From contig NZ_JAAOIW010000001.1 of NCBI RefSeq assembly GCF_011440305.1, forward strand, positions 310,001 to 374,000: DNA of 64,000 nt, written 5' to 3'. A program made the translations under genes and the position numbers. This DNA is from Paenibacillus agricola. GTDB taxonomy: Bacteria > Bacillota > Bacilli > Paenibacillales > NBRC-103111. The notes below the pieces were generated by a model. The model was not told where the DNA came from. It saw nothing but the letters and a program-made list of their open reading frames with translations, and made no database searches. Within the stretch, counting starts at the first letter, position 1. Each line of letters opens with the position of its first letter. Shown piece after piece: positions 51,097 through 58,466 of the stretch.

Positions 51097-51185
51097 TGGT
51101 CGGAACTTACTTAACGCGTCCAACCTTGCGCTGGTCGATCATATCGTATGGCCATCTACGCATTAGAAGGAGAGGCTCCTACCGG

Positions 51186-51371
51186 CTAAGCATCATCATC
51201 TGAGAAGTTATCTTCACTGGTAGGATCAACGAAGCGGATCAAGATTTCACCGCTACTTTGGATGTTGAATTTATCATCTTCGCTTAAACCACACATCTTC
51301 ATCAGTTCTTTCCAGTAACCAAAGCCTTTGCTGCCGCCCTTTCTCGCTTCACGAACTCCGATATTCACCAA
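51186..51371 (-). CDS. Possible small protein, 61 aa
   Basis: A short frame, NIGVREARKGGSKGFGYWKE..., ending in an acidic tail (TSEDNFSDDDA). Amino-acid use is protein-like, but the TTG/GTG start lacks a clear ribosome-binding site. It may be the end of a gene cut when element 3 decayed. Confidence 0.35.
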   Translation of the reverse strand: MVNIGVREARKGGSKGFGYWKELMKMCGLSEDDKFNIQSSGEILIRFVDPTSEDNFSDDDA

Positions 51372-51418
51372 TTGACCCGTTTGATGTTAGTTCGTGTTGT
51401 TTCTCTAATAAATCGACT

Positions 51419-51440
51419 TGATGTGAAATTGATGTAAAAC
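51419..51440 (+). repeat. Arm-type tandem repeat, right end of element 3
   Basis: TGATGTGAAAT then TGATGTAAAAC, same unit as 50454-50486, and 117 bp from the third att repeat, as in element 1. Confidence 0.7.
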
Positions 51441-51557
51441 ATTAACATCAATGAGTAGATATCAATAGAAATAAACACAACAAGATAACAAATACCCTTT
51501 AAACAAAAGGGATTCAGTAGATATCAATATGTATCAATATAAGACAGGAATCATTTT

Positions 51558-51595
51558 AACAGGGTAGAAGTCAGTGGTTCGAGCCCACTACGGGT
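51558..51595 (+). repeat. Third tRNA-Val 3'-end repeat (distal att, island right end)
   Basis: ACAGGGTAG, then AGTCAGTGGTTCGAGCCC and ACTACGGGTC, like the repeats at 36235 and 46097, with a paired T-stem AGTGG/CCACT. The following terminator may be that of the original tRNA-Val gene. Confidence 0.8.
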
Positions 51596-51606
51596 CTTTA
51601 GCACAG

Positions 51607-51642
51607 AAAGCCTTGAATCCATGTGGATCAAGGCTTTTTTTC
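51607..51642 (+). terminator. Terminator downstream of the distal att
   Basis: AAAGCCTTG...CAAGGCTTT with inner ATCC/GGAT, then TTTT. Probably the native tRNA-Val terminator displaced by the island. Confidence 0.75.
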
Positions 51643-51796
51643 ATTGGTACAGATGAAATTTATTCACTGATACGGTATGGTTTTAGACCTCTTCAGCCCC
51701 TATTTTATATCGATGAGTAAAAATCTTATTCGACTTATTGTGTTTCTCTATGAAATGACCCGGACAATAGGAGTCCGGGTCATCTATCATTCGTTA

Positions 51797-52810
51797 TTAC
51801 TTTTTAAGAAAATAACTTTCCAGGTCGTCAAGCAACAAGTTAGCTGCTTTAATGCCTCCTGCCGTATTCCAAACTGCGTCACTCACTTTGTGCACGTTTC
51901 CTTTTTTCACGACATCAATGTTTTTCCAAAGCGGATCATTCATCCACTCCTGCTCTATTTTGTTTCCTTCGCCGTTTTCATTATCGTAGGTGAAATAGAA
52001 AAGCACATCTCCGTCCATATCCGGAATCCGTTCTTTTTGCACATCATCAGCGAATTTTTCTTGATCCTGCGGTGCCGGACGTTGGAATCCAAGTTTTTTC
52101 AATATAACGCCAGAGAACGTGTCTTTCATATAAATCCGGACTTTACCTGGCAAGAATCGAACGATGGACACCTTCGTATTTAGTTTATCTCCAGCATTTT
52201 GTTTGAAAACAGTAATGCGTTTCTCGAAATCTCCAATGATTTTATCGCCTTCGGCTTTTTTATTCATAGCTTCTGCATAGACTCGATAGTTAACTTGCCA
52301 GTCGCCCATAAGCTTTTCAGAAAATACGGTTGGCGCGATTGCAGATAATTGCTGATAAACCTTTTCTTGACGCAATTTATTGCCCAGTATGAGATCTGGC
52401 TTCAGGGAGACAATCAATTCCAAGTTGGGTTGATTCTCGTCGCCTACGACTGTAACGCCCTCCATGTCCGACTTAATATGGTCATACCAGGCCCCAGTAC
52501 TTGTAAAAGATTTCACAGCACCAATAGGTTTGATACCTAAGCTTAATACAGCTTCGGTTCCTTCATTCGTAAGAACGACTATTCTCTTGGGTGTTCCTGT
52601 AATTTTTGTTTCGCCCATTGCGTGCTTTACGGTGTATTCTCCGGAATTGTTTGGCTCTACTGACACTTTAGGCTCATTGCTTGCCGCCTTATCAGGAGTG
52701 TTGGATTCTGTTTGTTGTCCACAACCTGCAAGAATGAGTACACACGCCATAACAAGAACGAGCAGCCTACCACTGAAATTGCGGAAATTATTGACTTTTC
52801 TTTGTAGCAT
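51797..52810 (-). CDS. Iron-siderophore ABC substrate-binding lipoprotein (FecB/FhuD-like)
   Basis: A 337-residue binding protein. Lipobox LAGC ends the signal peptide (VLVMACVLILAGC). The PBP2-type siderophore-binding fold is shown by PKRIVVLTNEGTEAVLSLGI, NLELIVSLKPDLILGN and the C-terminal AAVWNTAGGIKAANLLL-like segment SDAVWNTAGGIKAANLLLDD. A perfect Fur box lies 25 bp upstream, so iron starvation should induce it. ATG 52810 is used; the TTG 18 bp upstream is possible. No permease or ATPase gene is adjacent, so it must work with components encoded elsewhere. Confidence 0.93.
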   Translation of the reverse strand: MLQRKVNNFRNFSGRLLVLVMACVLILAGCGQQTESNTPDKAASNEPKVSVEPNNSGEYTVKHAMGETKITGTPKRIVVLTNEGTEAVLSLGIKPIGAVKSFTSTGAWYDHIKSDMEGVTVVGDENQPNLELIVSLKPDLILGNKLRQEKVYQQLSAIAPTVFSEKLMGDWQVNYRVYAEAMNKKAEGDKIIGDFEKRITVFKQNAGDKLNTKVSIVRFLPGKVRIYMKDTFSGVILKKLGFQRPAPQDQEKFADDVQKERIPDMDGDVLFYFTYDNENGEGNKIEQEWMNDPLWKNIDVVKKGNVHKVSDAVWNTAGGIKAANLLLDDLESYFLKK

Positions 52811-52834
52811 GAATCTCTTAACCCCCAATTATTA

Positions 52835-52849
52835 TGATAATGATTATCA
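52835..52849. promoter_or_regulatory. Fur box
   Basis: TGATAATGATTATCA matches the 7-1-7 Bacillus Fur consensus exactly. It lies just upstream of the siderophore-binding gene. Confidence 0.93.
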
Positions 52850-52936
52850 TTTGCGGTTTCCATTCTAACTACTCCAGGTCATCTTGTCAAGTAATAACGT
52901 TGTACCTTATAAACCAACCCTCGAAAAATAGGTATG

Positions 52937-52965
52937 AAAAAAGCACCCTCAATTGAGAGTGCTTC
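52937..52965 (-). terminator. Terminator after the 53009 gene
   Basis: AGCACTCTCAATTGAGGGTGCT on the minus strand followed by TTTTTT. Confidence 0.85.
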
Positions 52966-53008
52966 GCGGTTTATGTGAGGCAATTGCGGATTTTCTTGGA
53001 CTCAAGAT

Positions 53009-53218
53009 TTAAAACTTTTGGGACGAATTGACCACTTGGAAACTATTGGCTACACGAAAAACCCGCTTATCATCAATTGCAACATGATCCTTTGAAAACC
53101 CCGTGATGAGCCCTGGAGGATAGATGGTTATATTGCCTTGATATGCTCTAACTAATTGACCTGTTTTTTTCGCCTCTTCGAATTCAGCATCCGTTACTAG
53201 CTCTTGTCCTGTTTCCAT
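53009..53218 (-). CDS. Small hypothetical protein, 69 aa
   Basis: METGQELVTDAEFEEAKKTG... then ITIYPPGLITGFSKDHVAID and RVFRVANSFQVVN: a likely small beta-barrel after an N-terminal helix. Family not recognised. ATG 53218 has AGG seven bases upstream; it ends with a good terminator. Confidence 0.6.
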   Translation of the reverse strand: METGQELVTDAEFEEAKKTGQLVRAYQGNITIYPPGLITGFSKDHVAIDDKRVFRVANSFQVVNSSQKF

Positions 53219-53514
53219 ATCCACACCTGGCCTTTTTTATATAATGTAATCCCTATAACCTTATATACCCCAATATTATAAGATTGTATCAATACTATTG
53301 CCACAGTCTCATAGAATATGCATTTTTAATGGACATATTTACATAATCGATCCCAGAGGGGTAGAAAGTTTTATTGGATTCCGTATGTAAGCTAACTCAT
53401 CTTAGCCGTAAGCAGCCATTCACTGTGGAACTAGGAGTCAAGCTCTAATTTTGAGATTGAGCCTATATAATCATACATGTTATTATACCTATATAATATG
53501 GGAGGTTGTTGAGG

Positions 53515-53805
53515 ATGAAAACAAAAAGCGGACATAGTTTGACTGAGATTCTTAAAGAGGCACTTGAGGCGGCGGAAATCCTAAAAAATGATGGGATCGA
53601 AATTGATTATAATGAAGGTTTGATTTCGATCAGCCGTGCGCCTGGCGAGATACTTATGGAGATTAATATTGACGAAGGGGACTTTATCCAGGTTGGTGAT
53701 TTTAGAGATATTCACGGTCAAAAATATAAAGTTACTAGAATTGCCCAAGTTCGGGTTAATCGCAACTATGCAACAATGAGCGTTCTTCTATTGAAAGTAG
53801 ATTAA
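53515..53805 (+). CDS. Small hypothetical protein, 96 aa
   Basis: MKTKSGHSLTEILKEALEAA... is an acidic helix, followed by a beta-rich half (GEILMEINIDEGDFIQVGDF, YKVTRIAQVRVNRNYATMSV). No recognised domain. GGGAGG lies nine bases before ATG 53515. Several TATAAT-like hexamers precede it. The region 53219-53514 on its left holds no other gene. Confidence 0.6.
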   Translation: MKTKSGHSLTEILKEALEAAEILKNDGIEIDYNEGLISISRAPGEILMEINIDEGDFIQVGDFRDIHGQKYKVTRIAQVRVNRNYATMSVLLLKVD

Positions 53806-54057
53806 TGCTTCCACATGCCGGAAACAAATAGCCCTCGATCCCTCAGGGTTGTTTTAGACACACATATCAAGGGTTATTATGTGTTCGATGGCTTCTGATC
53901 AAAAATGATAGATTTGAGTTTATTATTATAGAGTGAATAATCAAGGAAATATAAGGGGATTCTATTCCTATTCTAACGCCCTTACATGTAAGCGGGGGGA
54001 ATTAGTAGCACGCCTTACTGGGCAAGCAACGTCCGTAGGCTAAAAGGAGGATCATCC

Positions 54058-54213
54058 ATGCCAAAAAAAGAAAACATATCCGCGGTGGACAATGCAATCA
54101 ATTATGTGCAGCATGCTATTGAAAGTACTGTTGAAAACACGGTCGAAGCTACGGAGGATCTCGCTAAGCGAACCCAAAAAGCGTATGACAAAAATGAGGA
54201 TTACAAAAAGTGA
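54058..54213 (+). CDS. Small hypothetical protein, 51 aa
   Basis: MPKKENISAVDNAINYVQHA... a highly charged helical protein, with Glu/Thr-rich repeats (ESTVENTVEATEDL). AAAGGAGG precedes the ATG by six bases, a very strong site. It overlaps the next frame by 29 bp. Possibly a general-stress small protein; unproven. Confidence 0.6.
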   Translation: MPKKENISAVDNAINYVQHAIESTVENTVEATEDLAKRTQKAYDKNEDYKK

Positions 54214-54448
54214 AATTTCTACCAATTTTGATGATGGAGGATTGATCTACATCCATATAAGCACAGATAGCTTTAAGGTGGCTTCCCTTCAGAATTATGA
54301 TCAGGCTGTGAAGATAATAGAAGCCGCCGAATTGTCGATTGCCCAATTAGTCGGGAACCAGGTTACGCTTATCGCATATGAGAAAAATGAAAATTCAACA
54401 AATAATGTGCAGGATGATAAAGCTACATCCGAACTTAACGAACCTTAA
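54185..54448 (+). CDS. Small hypothetical protein, 87 aa
   Basis: MTKMRITKSEISTNFDDGGL, then YIHISTDSFKVASLQNYDQA: alternating strands and a helix (AVKIIEAAELSIAQLVGNQV). Its start lies within the previous gene, in another frame, and lacks its own ribosome-binding site, so it probably depends on translational coupling. ATG 54194 is an alternative start. Not recognised. Confidence 0.5.
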   Translation: MTKMRITKSEISTNFDDGGLIYIHISTDSFKVASLQNYDQAVKIIEAAELSIAQLVGNQVTLIAYEKNENSTNNVQDDKATSELNEP

Positions 54449-54788
54449 TCTGTGAGATGGTTTTATGAGCCAAACCGTAAAAAAGCCTTCAGCCTTCATT
54501 CCCTTTGGTTTGTCAACAGACCCAAATGGATATGGATTGAGGGCTTTTTTCTTTAATAATCGCCTAAGTAATTATCTTTCCTTTATTATCTTTGTCATTA
54601 TCGTTGCCTTGGTCTAGATCTTTTTCGCAGGCCGCAAGCCGCCTGATCCTTTGCAAGCATCTTTACAATCTGTGGAAATCGCCGAAGCGATCCGACTTCG
54701 AAAACCAAGCTACATCAAATTAACTGATTAGCTTTCCACAAATATGGTTAAAAAGAGATAGGCACCTTGAAGGAAGGAAGTGTTAATT
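54449..54788. other. Intergenic region with terminator
   Basis: 340 bp. An AAAAAAGCC...GGCTTTTTT hairpin with a 60-bp top (about 54478-54553) ends the preceding operon. The rest shows no gene; a decayed short frame around 54590 is not convincing. Confidence 0.5.
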
Positions 54789-54935
54789 ATGCTTTGGACC
54801 ATATTCGCTGTTATTCTTATTTTGTGGGGATTAGGGTTTGCGTTTGATGTCGCTGGTGGTTTGATACACATTCTGCTTGTACTGGCTGTCATTTCACTGG
54901 TTTTCAATTTATTCAGCAGCCGGAGAAGCCGTTAA
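54789..54935 (+). CDS. Lmo0937-like small membrane protein
   Basis: A 48-residue protein: MLWTIFAVILILWGLGFAFD ... LIHILLVLAVISLVFNLFS and a basic tail. Two membrane helices with a central FDVAGG turn match the lmo0937/DUF5670 family of small Firmicute membrane proteins, function unknown. AAGGAAG lies upstream. A terminator follows (54976-55017). Confidence 0.7.
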   Translation: MLWTIFAVILILWGLGFAFDVAGGLIHILLVLAVISLVFNLFSSRRSR

Positions 54936-54975
54936 CTTTAGACACCTAAAAAGTTAACGTTCTAATAAAATTAAA

Positions 54976-55017
54976 AGCGAAGCCCTTCTGATTTAAACAT
55001 CAGAAAGGGCTTTTTTA
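54976..55017 (+). terminator. Terminator after the Lmo0937-like gene
   Basis: AAGCCCTTCTGAT/ATCAGAAAGGGCTT hairpin then TTTT. Confidence 0.9.
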
Positions 55018-55073
55018 ATATTCGCTATTCTTATTGAGTTAGTTTGGGTAAGTAGTAATAAGGGGGGATTCTG

Positions 55074-55169
55074 ATGGAATGGTATATTTATGCACCTTGT
55101 ATACTTGCAGTAACCGCAGCTATGACGATTAGTTATATCAAATATATAAAAAAGGGGCGTGGTGCTTAG
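55074..55169 (+). CDS. Small single-helix membrane peptide
   Basis: A 31-residue ORF MEWYIYAPCILAVTAAMTIS... with a basic end. AGGGGGG lies upstream, so it is probably translated. Role unknown. Confidence 0.45.
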   Translation: MEWYIYAPCILAVTAAMTISYIKYIKKGRGA

Positions 55170-55188
55170 CGCAAACATTCATTGAACC

Positions 55189-55470
55189 TTAATGGACTTC
55201 ACGATCTAAAGCCCTAAGGTACAGCTTCATCCTGGATTGGAGCTCAATGCTGCTGACTATCACATTATTCAAATTGATTTTGTGATGATGCTGGTATCGA
55301 AAAAAAAGCTGCCCCATGATTTGTTGGATGTCAAGCTGGACATCTTCCATCGCCCATTGTAATTTCGGGTTATAAATAAGCAGATGCTCTAGACTTTCTG
55401 TCACTTCAGATAGCAGTAAATACTCTTTTAGCAGTTCTTCCTCGTTCATTGTTGAATAGGGCAGCTTCAA
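55189..55470 (-). CDS. Small hypothetical protein, 93 aa
   Basis: KLPYSTMNEEELLKEYLLLS... a helical acidic protein (residues 8-60) with a second helix (SIELQSRMKLYLRALDREVH). TTG 55470 has AAGGAAG upstream; ATG 55449 is the alternative. Not recognised. Confidence 0.5.
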   Translation of the reverse strand: MKLPYSTMNEEELLKEYLLLSEVTESLEHLLIYNPKLQWAMEDVQLDIQQIMGQLFFRYQHHHKINLNNVIVSSIELQSRMKLYLRALDREVH

Positions 55471-55652
55471 AAAATCACTTCCTTAGTAACAAGGTGGGTC
55501 CCGGTTTCAGGCCTTAAGAACTATATCGGTAAATGATTCTTTAGAGTGAAGCTTATTTTTATTTTCCTTGCATTTTGCGAGCGCTTTAGAATTGTATGGT
55601 TCTTAACAGCAAAAAAGCCTGATCGAAAGATCCAGGGTTTATGCTTGGAAAG

Positions 55653-56807
55653 CTATTTTCTTTGTAAAACCGTTGTCCCGGTCATAAATCGGATCCATTT
55701 AAACGAGCTCAGCCATCGAGCTGCAGCAATAGATAAAACGGTACATATCGCAAAAGAAATGATTGTCCTTATTGTAGCATTCCAGCCTGGCAAGCATAGG
55801 TCGGTTATATAAACCGCAGCAACCAACATCAGTGCATGAGCTAGATACGCCCCATATGAGTAATGCCCGATATAATTCAGCCAAAATTGGCATTTTGGGT
55901 TTGCCCGCTCGTAAAATTTAATAGCTATGATATACATAACCATAATGGAAAAAACAAGAAAAACCGCCATCAAGGGTTGAAGGAGCAGCGTATCATTGTA
56001 ATGAATTTTAAAGCTGCCGTTGCTGTAAAAATGAGTAATAATCCTGTAGAGAAGCACACAAGTGGTTAATGCATAAAGACTGATGACTCCTATTGTCCAC
56101 TTCTCCAAAAATTGTTTCCAGCTTGGCAGGTTTAAACCTGCCACCATCCCTATAACAAAGTACAGAAAAAAGAAGATCGTATTCCGGTCCGAATATTCCG
56201 CGAAAAGCGGGGTCAGCACTGGGATGTTCCAAGCGATAAAAGCATTCGCTATGCTAGGCTGCAACGCTATCAACATCATATAGGCAAAGACCAGAACCCA
56301 TAGCCCTAGATAAATCTGCCGCTGTGTACACACATTTAGAATCCACCGCACCACTTGTTGAAGCAAAGGAAATATAAAATAAAACGGAACAACCATAACC
56401 ACATACCAGAGATGATACATAGCTGTGCCCGTAGTCAGATAGGTGGGCAGCTTTACTATCTCATTCCATAAAGTAACCCCTTGATTATCAAAAACAAAAA
56501 CATAAAGGATCGACCACATGATATAAGGCAACACGATATCTTTGCAGCGCTTGAGCCAAAAATCAACCAGTTGCACACCATCGCGGTAGTTATAAAATAA
56601 AACAAAACCTGTAATAAAAATAAACATAGGAACTGCAAATTTGGCTGCCAGCAAAAATAACGCAAGAACGATACCATCCCCAAGGGATGCTTCAGGCAAA
56701 TAGGCATAATGGCCAATCGCATGCTGAAGGACTACCGCCAAAAAAGCAAATCCACGCAAAAGTTGTAGCTCTGCAATTCTAGGCTGCTTACTTTTCTTGA
56801 TCGACAC
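55653..56807 (-). CDS. Acyltransferase family 3 membrane protein
   Basis: A 384-residue integral membrane protein with about ten helices. The N-terminal ELQLLRGFAFLAVVLQHAIG matches the Acyltransferase_3 signature with its conserved Arg and catalytic His. The family O-acylates surface polysaccharides or lipids (OafA, OpgC-like, YrhL-like). The target is unknown. It lies 31 bp after the anti-sigma gene on the same strand, so it may belong to the ECF regulon. Confidence 0.85.
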   Translation of the reverse strand: MSIKKSKQPRIAELQLLRGFAFLAVVLQHAIGHYAYLPEASLGDGIVLALFLLAAKFAVPMFIFITGFVLFYNYRDGVQLVDFWLKRCKDIVLPYIMWSILYVFVFDNQGVTLWNEIVKLPTYLTTGTAMYHLWYVVMVVPFYFIFPLLQQVVRWILNVCTQRQIYLGLWVLVFAYMMLIALQPSIANAFIAWNIPVLTPLFAEYSDRNTIFFFLYFVIGMVAGLNLPSWKQFLEKWTIGVISLYALTTCVLLYRIITHFYSNGSFKIHYNDTLLLQPLMAVFLVFSIMVMYIIAIKFYERANPKCQFWLNYIGHYSYGAYLAHALMLVAAVYITDLCLPGWNATIRTIISFAICTVLSIAAARWLSSFKWIRFMTGTTVLQRK

Positions 56808-56838
56808 TTCAATTCCACCTTGCCTAGCTTGTTTATAG

Positions 56839-57699
56839 TTAAGTCCCTAATACCTTCTTGCCTCTTGGCTTCGACCCGGCAGCATCTGGCTCCAAAGTTA
56901 TACCCAAAGCCTCAAATGAGCTTATAGCCGGAGATAAATCATAGGTTAAGATCCCGTCCCCTTTTTCATTTACACGGAACGTCCCACCATTGTACCTTAC
57001 ACCTTCTTTAATAAGCCACACCTGGTAAGCCCAATCACCCGAATTCATATTCAATCCATTAACCTGGAGAACTAATTGCTTGGAATCTCCCTGCTGCTTT
57101 ACAAAGCATTTACCACTTGCCCCAGGCATAGCAGGATCGAACGCTTTTAAAGTATATTGGCTTACCACTTGGGCTGGCTGGGCTGTTAATTCTAAGGCTG
57201 CAGGTGGGCTGGCTAGCTGGCTATTGCTGTAATCATTGATTCCCCATCCAATAGCTGCGCCAATGGCGATATATAAAACAGCAGCAGCGACGAATGACCA
57301 CCGCTTAGCTGGCTTGATCAATTGAGCTAATGGAGGTATCGCTTGAGCGCCCAGGCTATTGACAGGGCTTGATGGATCAAACTGAATGTTCACGGAATCA
57401 GGCAGGTGGCTCGCAGAATTCGCTACAACGATCGGCGGCGTATGGATCACTTCTATCTGGCTGGTCTCATAAATGCCTTTCATAATATTGTCCAGCATTT
57501 GCGATTTAAGCGAATCCGGGAGATCGATTTCCTCCATCTCATGGGGCAATGTCTGCCATACCTGCTGCAGTCCTTTCAACTCTGTGGCGCACATCGGGCA
57601 AGTCGACAGATGCTCAACAAATGCTTTGGATTGCTCTGGAGTCAGTTCATTTAGAAAGAAGGAAAACATTGGGTCACAGTTGTTTATATTCTCGCTCAT
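56839..57699 (-). CDS. Anti-sigma factor, RskA-like, with zinc-finger head
   Basis: A 286-residue protein. The N-terminal anti-sigma zinc-finger shows VEHLSTCPMCATEL (HxxxCxxC type) in the cytoplasm. A membrane helix (WSFVAAAVLYIAIGAAIGWG) near residue 135 leads to an extracellular anti-sigma-K (RskA) domain: SKQLVLQVNGLNMNSGDWAY and WLIKEGVRYNGGTFRVNEKG. It should hold the ECF sigma factor at the membrane until a surface signal releases it. It begins 7 bp after the sigma gene. Confidence 0.88.
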   Translation of the reverse strand: MSENINNCDPMFSFFLNELTPEQSKAFVEHLSTCPMCATELKGLQQVWQTLPHEMEEIDLPDSLKSQMLDNIMKGIYETSQIEVIHTPPIVVANSASHLPDSVNIQFDPSSPVNSLGAQAIPPLAQLIKPAKRWSFVAAAVLYIAIGAAIGWGINDYSNSQLASPPAALELTAQPAQVVSQYTLKAFDPAMPGASGKCFVKQQGDSKQLVLQVNGLNMNSGDWAYQVWLIKEGVRYNGGTFRVNEKGDGILTYDLSPAISSFEALGITLEPDAAGSKPRGKKVLGT

Positions 57700-57706
57700 G
57701 GCAGCC

Positions 57707-58285
57707 TTAGTCCTCTCCTTCCGGTGTCAAATGCTTCCGCAGCATTTTTAACGCTTGATGTAATCTGCTCTTCACGGTACCCAATGGTTCCCTATTACGG
57801 TCGGCAATTTCACTTAACGTATACCCTTCCCAATAAAAAAGGCGTATTAATAGCACCTGGTTCACGGTTAAGTATCGGTAGGCCGCCTCAATCTCCTGTT
57901 TTAACAATTTTCTTGAGACCACTTCCTGAAGCTCGTTCCTTGCGTTCAGCGAGGTTTGTTCAAGCTCTGCGATACCCTGGTCAAACGAAACTAGAAGCTC
58001 CTGCTTGCGCTGCTTCCTTAGCTGGTCAATCGTTATATTCCTCGTTACCGTAATGAGCCAATTGACGAAATGACCTTTACTCGGGTCGTAGCCCTTATCC
58101 GTGGTCCAAATTCTTGTAAACACCAATTGAACCACATCCTGAGCAAAAGACGCATCGCTTCCTGCTCCTGACTTCACTGCATAGGAATAAACAAGACGCA
58201 CGTAGCGATCATATAATATACGCAATGCAAAGCTTTGTTTGTCTTTTATTAGCTGCATTAATTGCTCATCTGGATATGGCTGCAC
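57707..58285 (-). CDS. ECF sigma factor, SigK-like
   Basis: A 192-residue group 4 sigma factor. Region 2 (LRILYDRYVRLVYSYAVKSG, DVVQLVFTRIWTTD, ITVTRNITIDQLRKQ) recognises the -10, and region 4 (YWEGYTLSEIADRNREPLGT, VKSRLHQALKMLRK) the -35. GTG 58285 has GAGGAG ten bases upstream. Paired with an RskA-like anti-sigma gene. The cupredoxin gene upstream is a plausible target, although a terminator separates them and I cannot identify an ECF promoter with confidence. Confidence 0.9.
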   Translation of the reverse strand: MQPYPDEQLMQLIKDKQSFALRILYDRYVRLVYSYAVKSGAGSDASFAQDVVQLVFTRIWTTDKGYDPSKGHFVNWLITVTRNITIDQLRKQRKQELLVSFDQGIAELEQTSLNARNELQEVVSRKLLKQEIEAAYRYLTVNQVLLIRLFYWEGYTLSEIADRNREPLGTVKSRLHQALKMLRKHLTPEGED

Positions 58286-58412
58286 GTAATCTGCGCTCCT
58301 CGGGTCGAGACCGACCCTCTTATTATAAGAAACGAATATGTAGGGAAAAAGGTTTACTCCTATCTTCTTCTATTAAGAATAAATTTGCAATAGTTTTCAC
58401 AGCCTATTCAAG

Positions 58413-58455
58413 CAAAAAAACCGCAGGCTTATGGGTTTCCCCCGCCTGCGGTTTT
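58413..58455 (-). terminator. Terminator after the cupredoxin fusion gene
   Basis: AAAACCGCAGGC...GCCTGCGGTTTT hairpin with a T-run on the minus strand. Confidence 0.88.
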
Positions 58456-58466
58456 GCTAGCTTTCC

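Larger units (their letters stand above)
51372..51796. other. Right end of element 3 and island boundary
   Basis: 425 bp without a gene. It contains arm-type repeats (51419-51440), the third tRNA-like repeat (51558-51595), a terminator (51607-51642) and a second hairpin (51757-51784, ATGACCCGGAC/GTCCGGGTCAT) that probably ends the leftward siderophore-binding gene. Confidence 0.65.

Noticed and set aside
53806-54057. Possible gene or RNA between small proteins
   Set aside because: No ORF with a site and no strong hairpin beyond a weak CCCTCGATCCCTCAGGG-like pairing.
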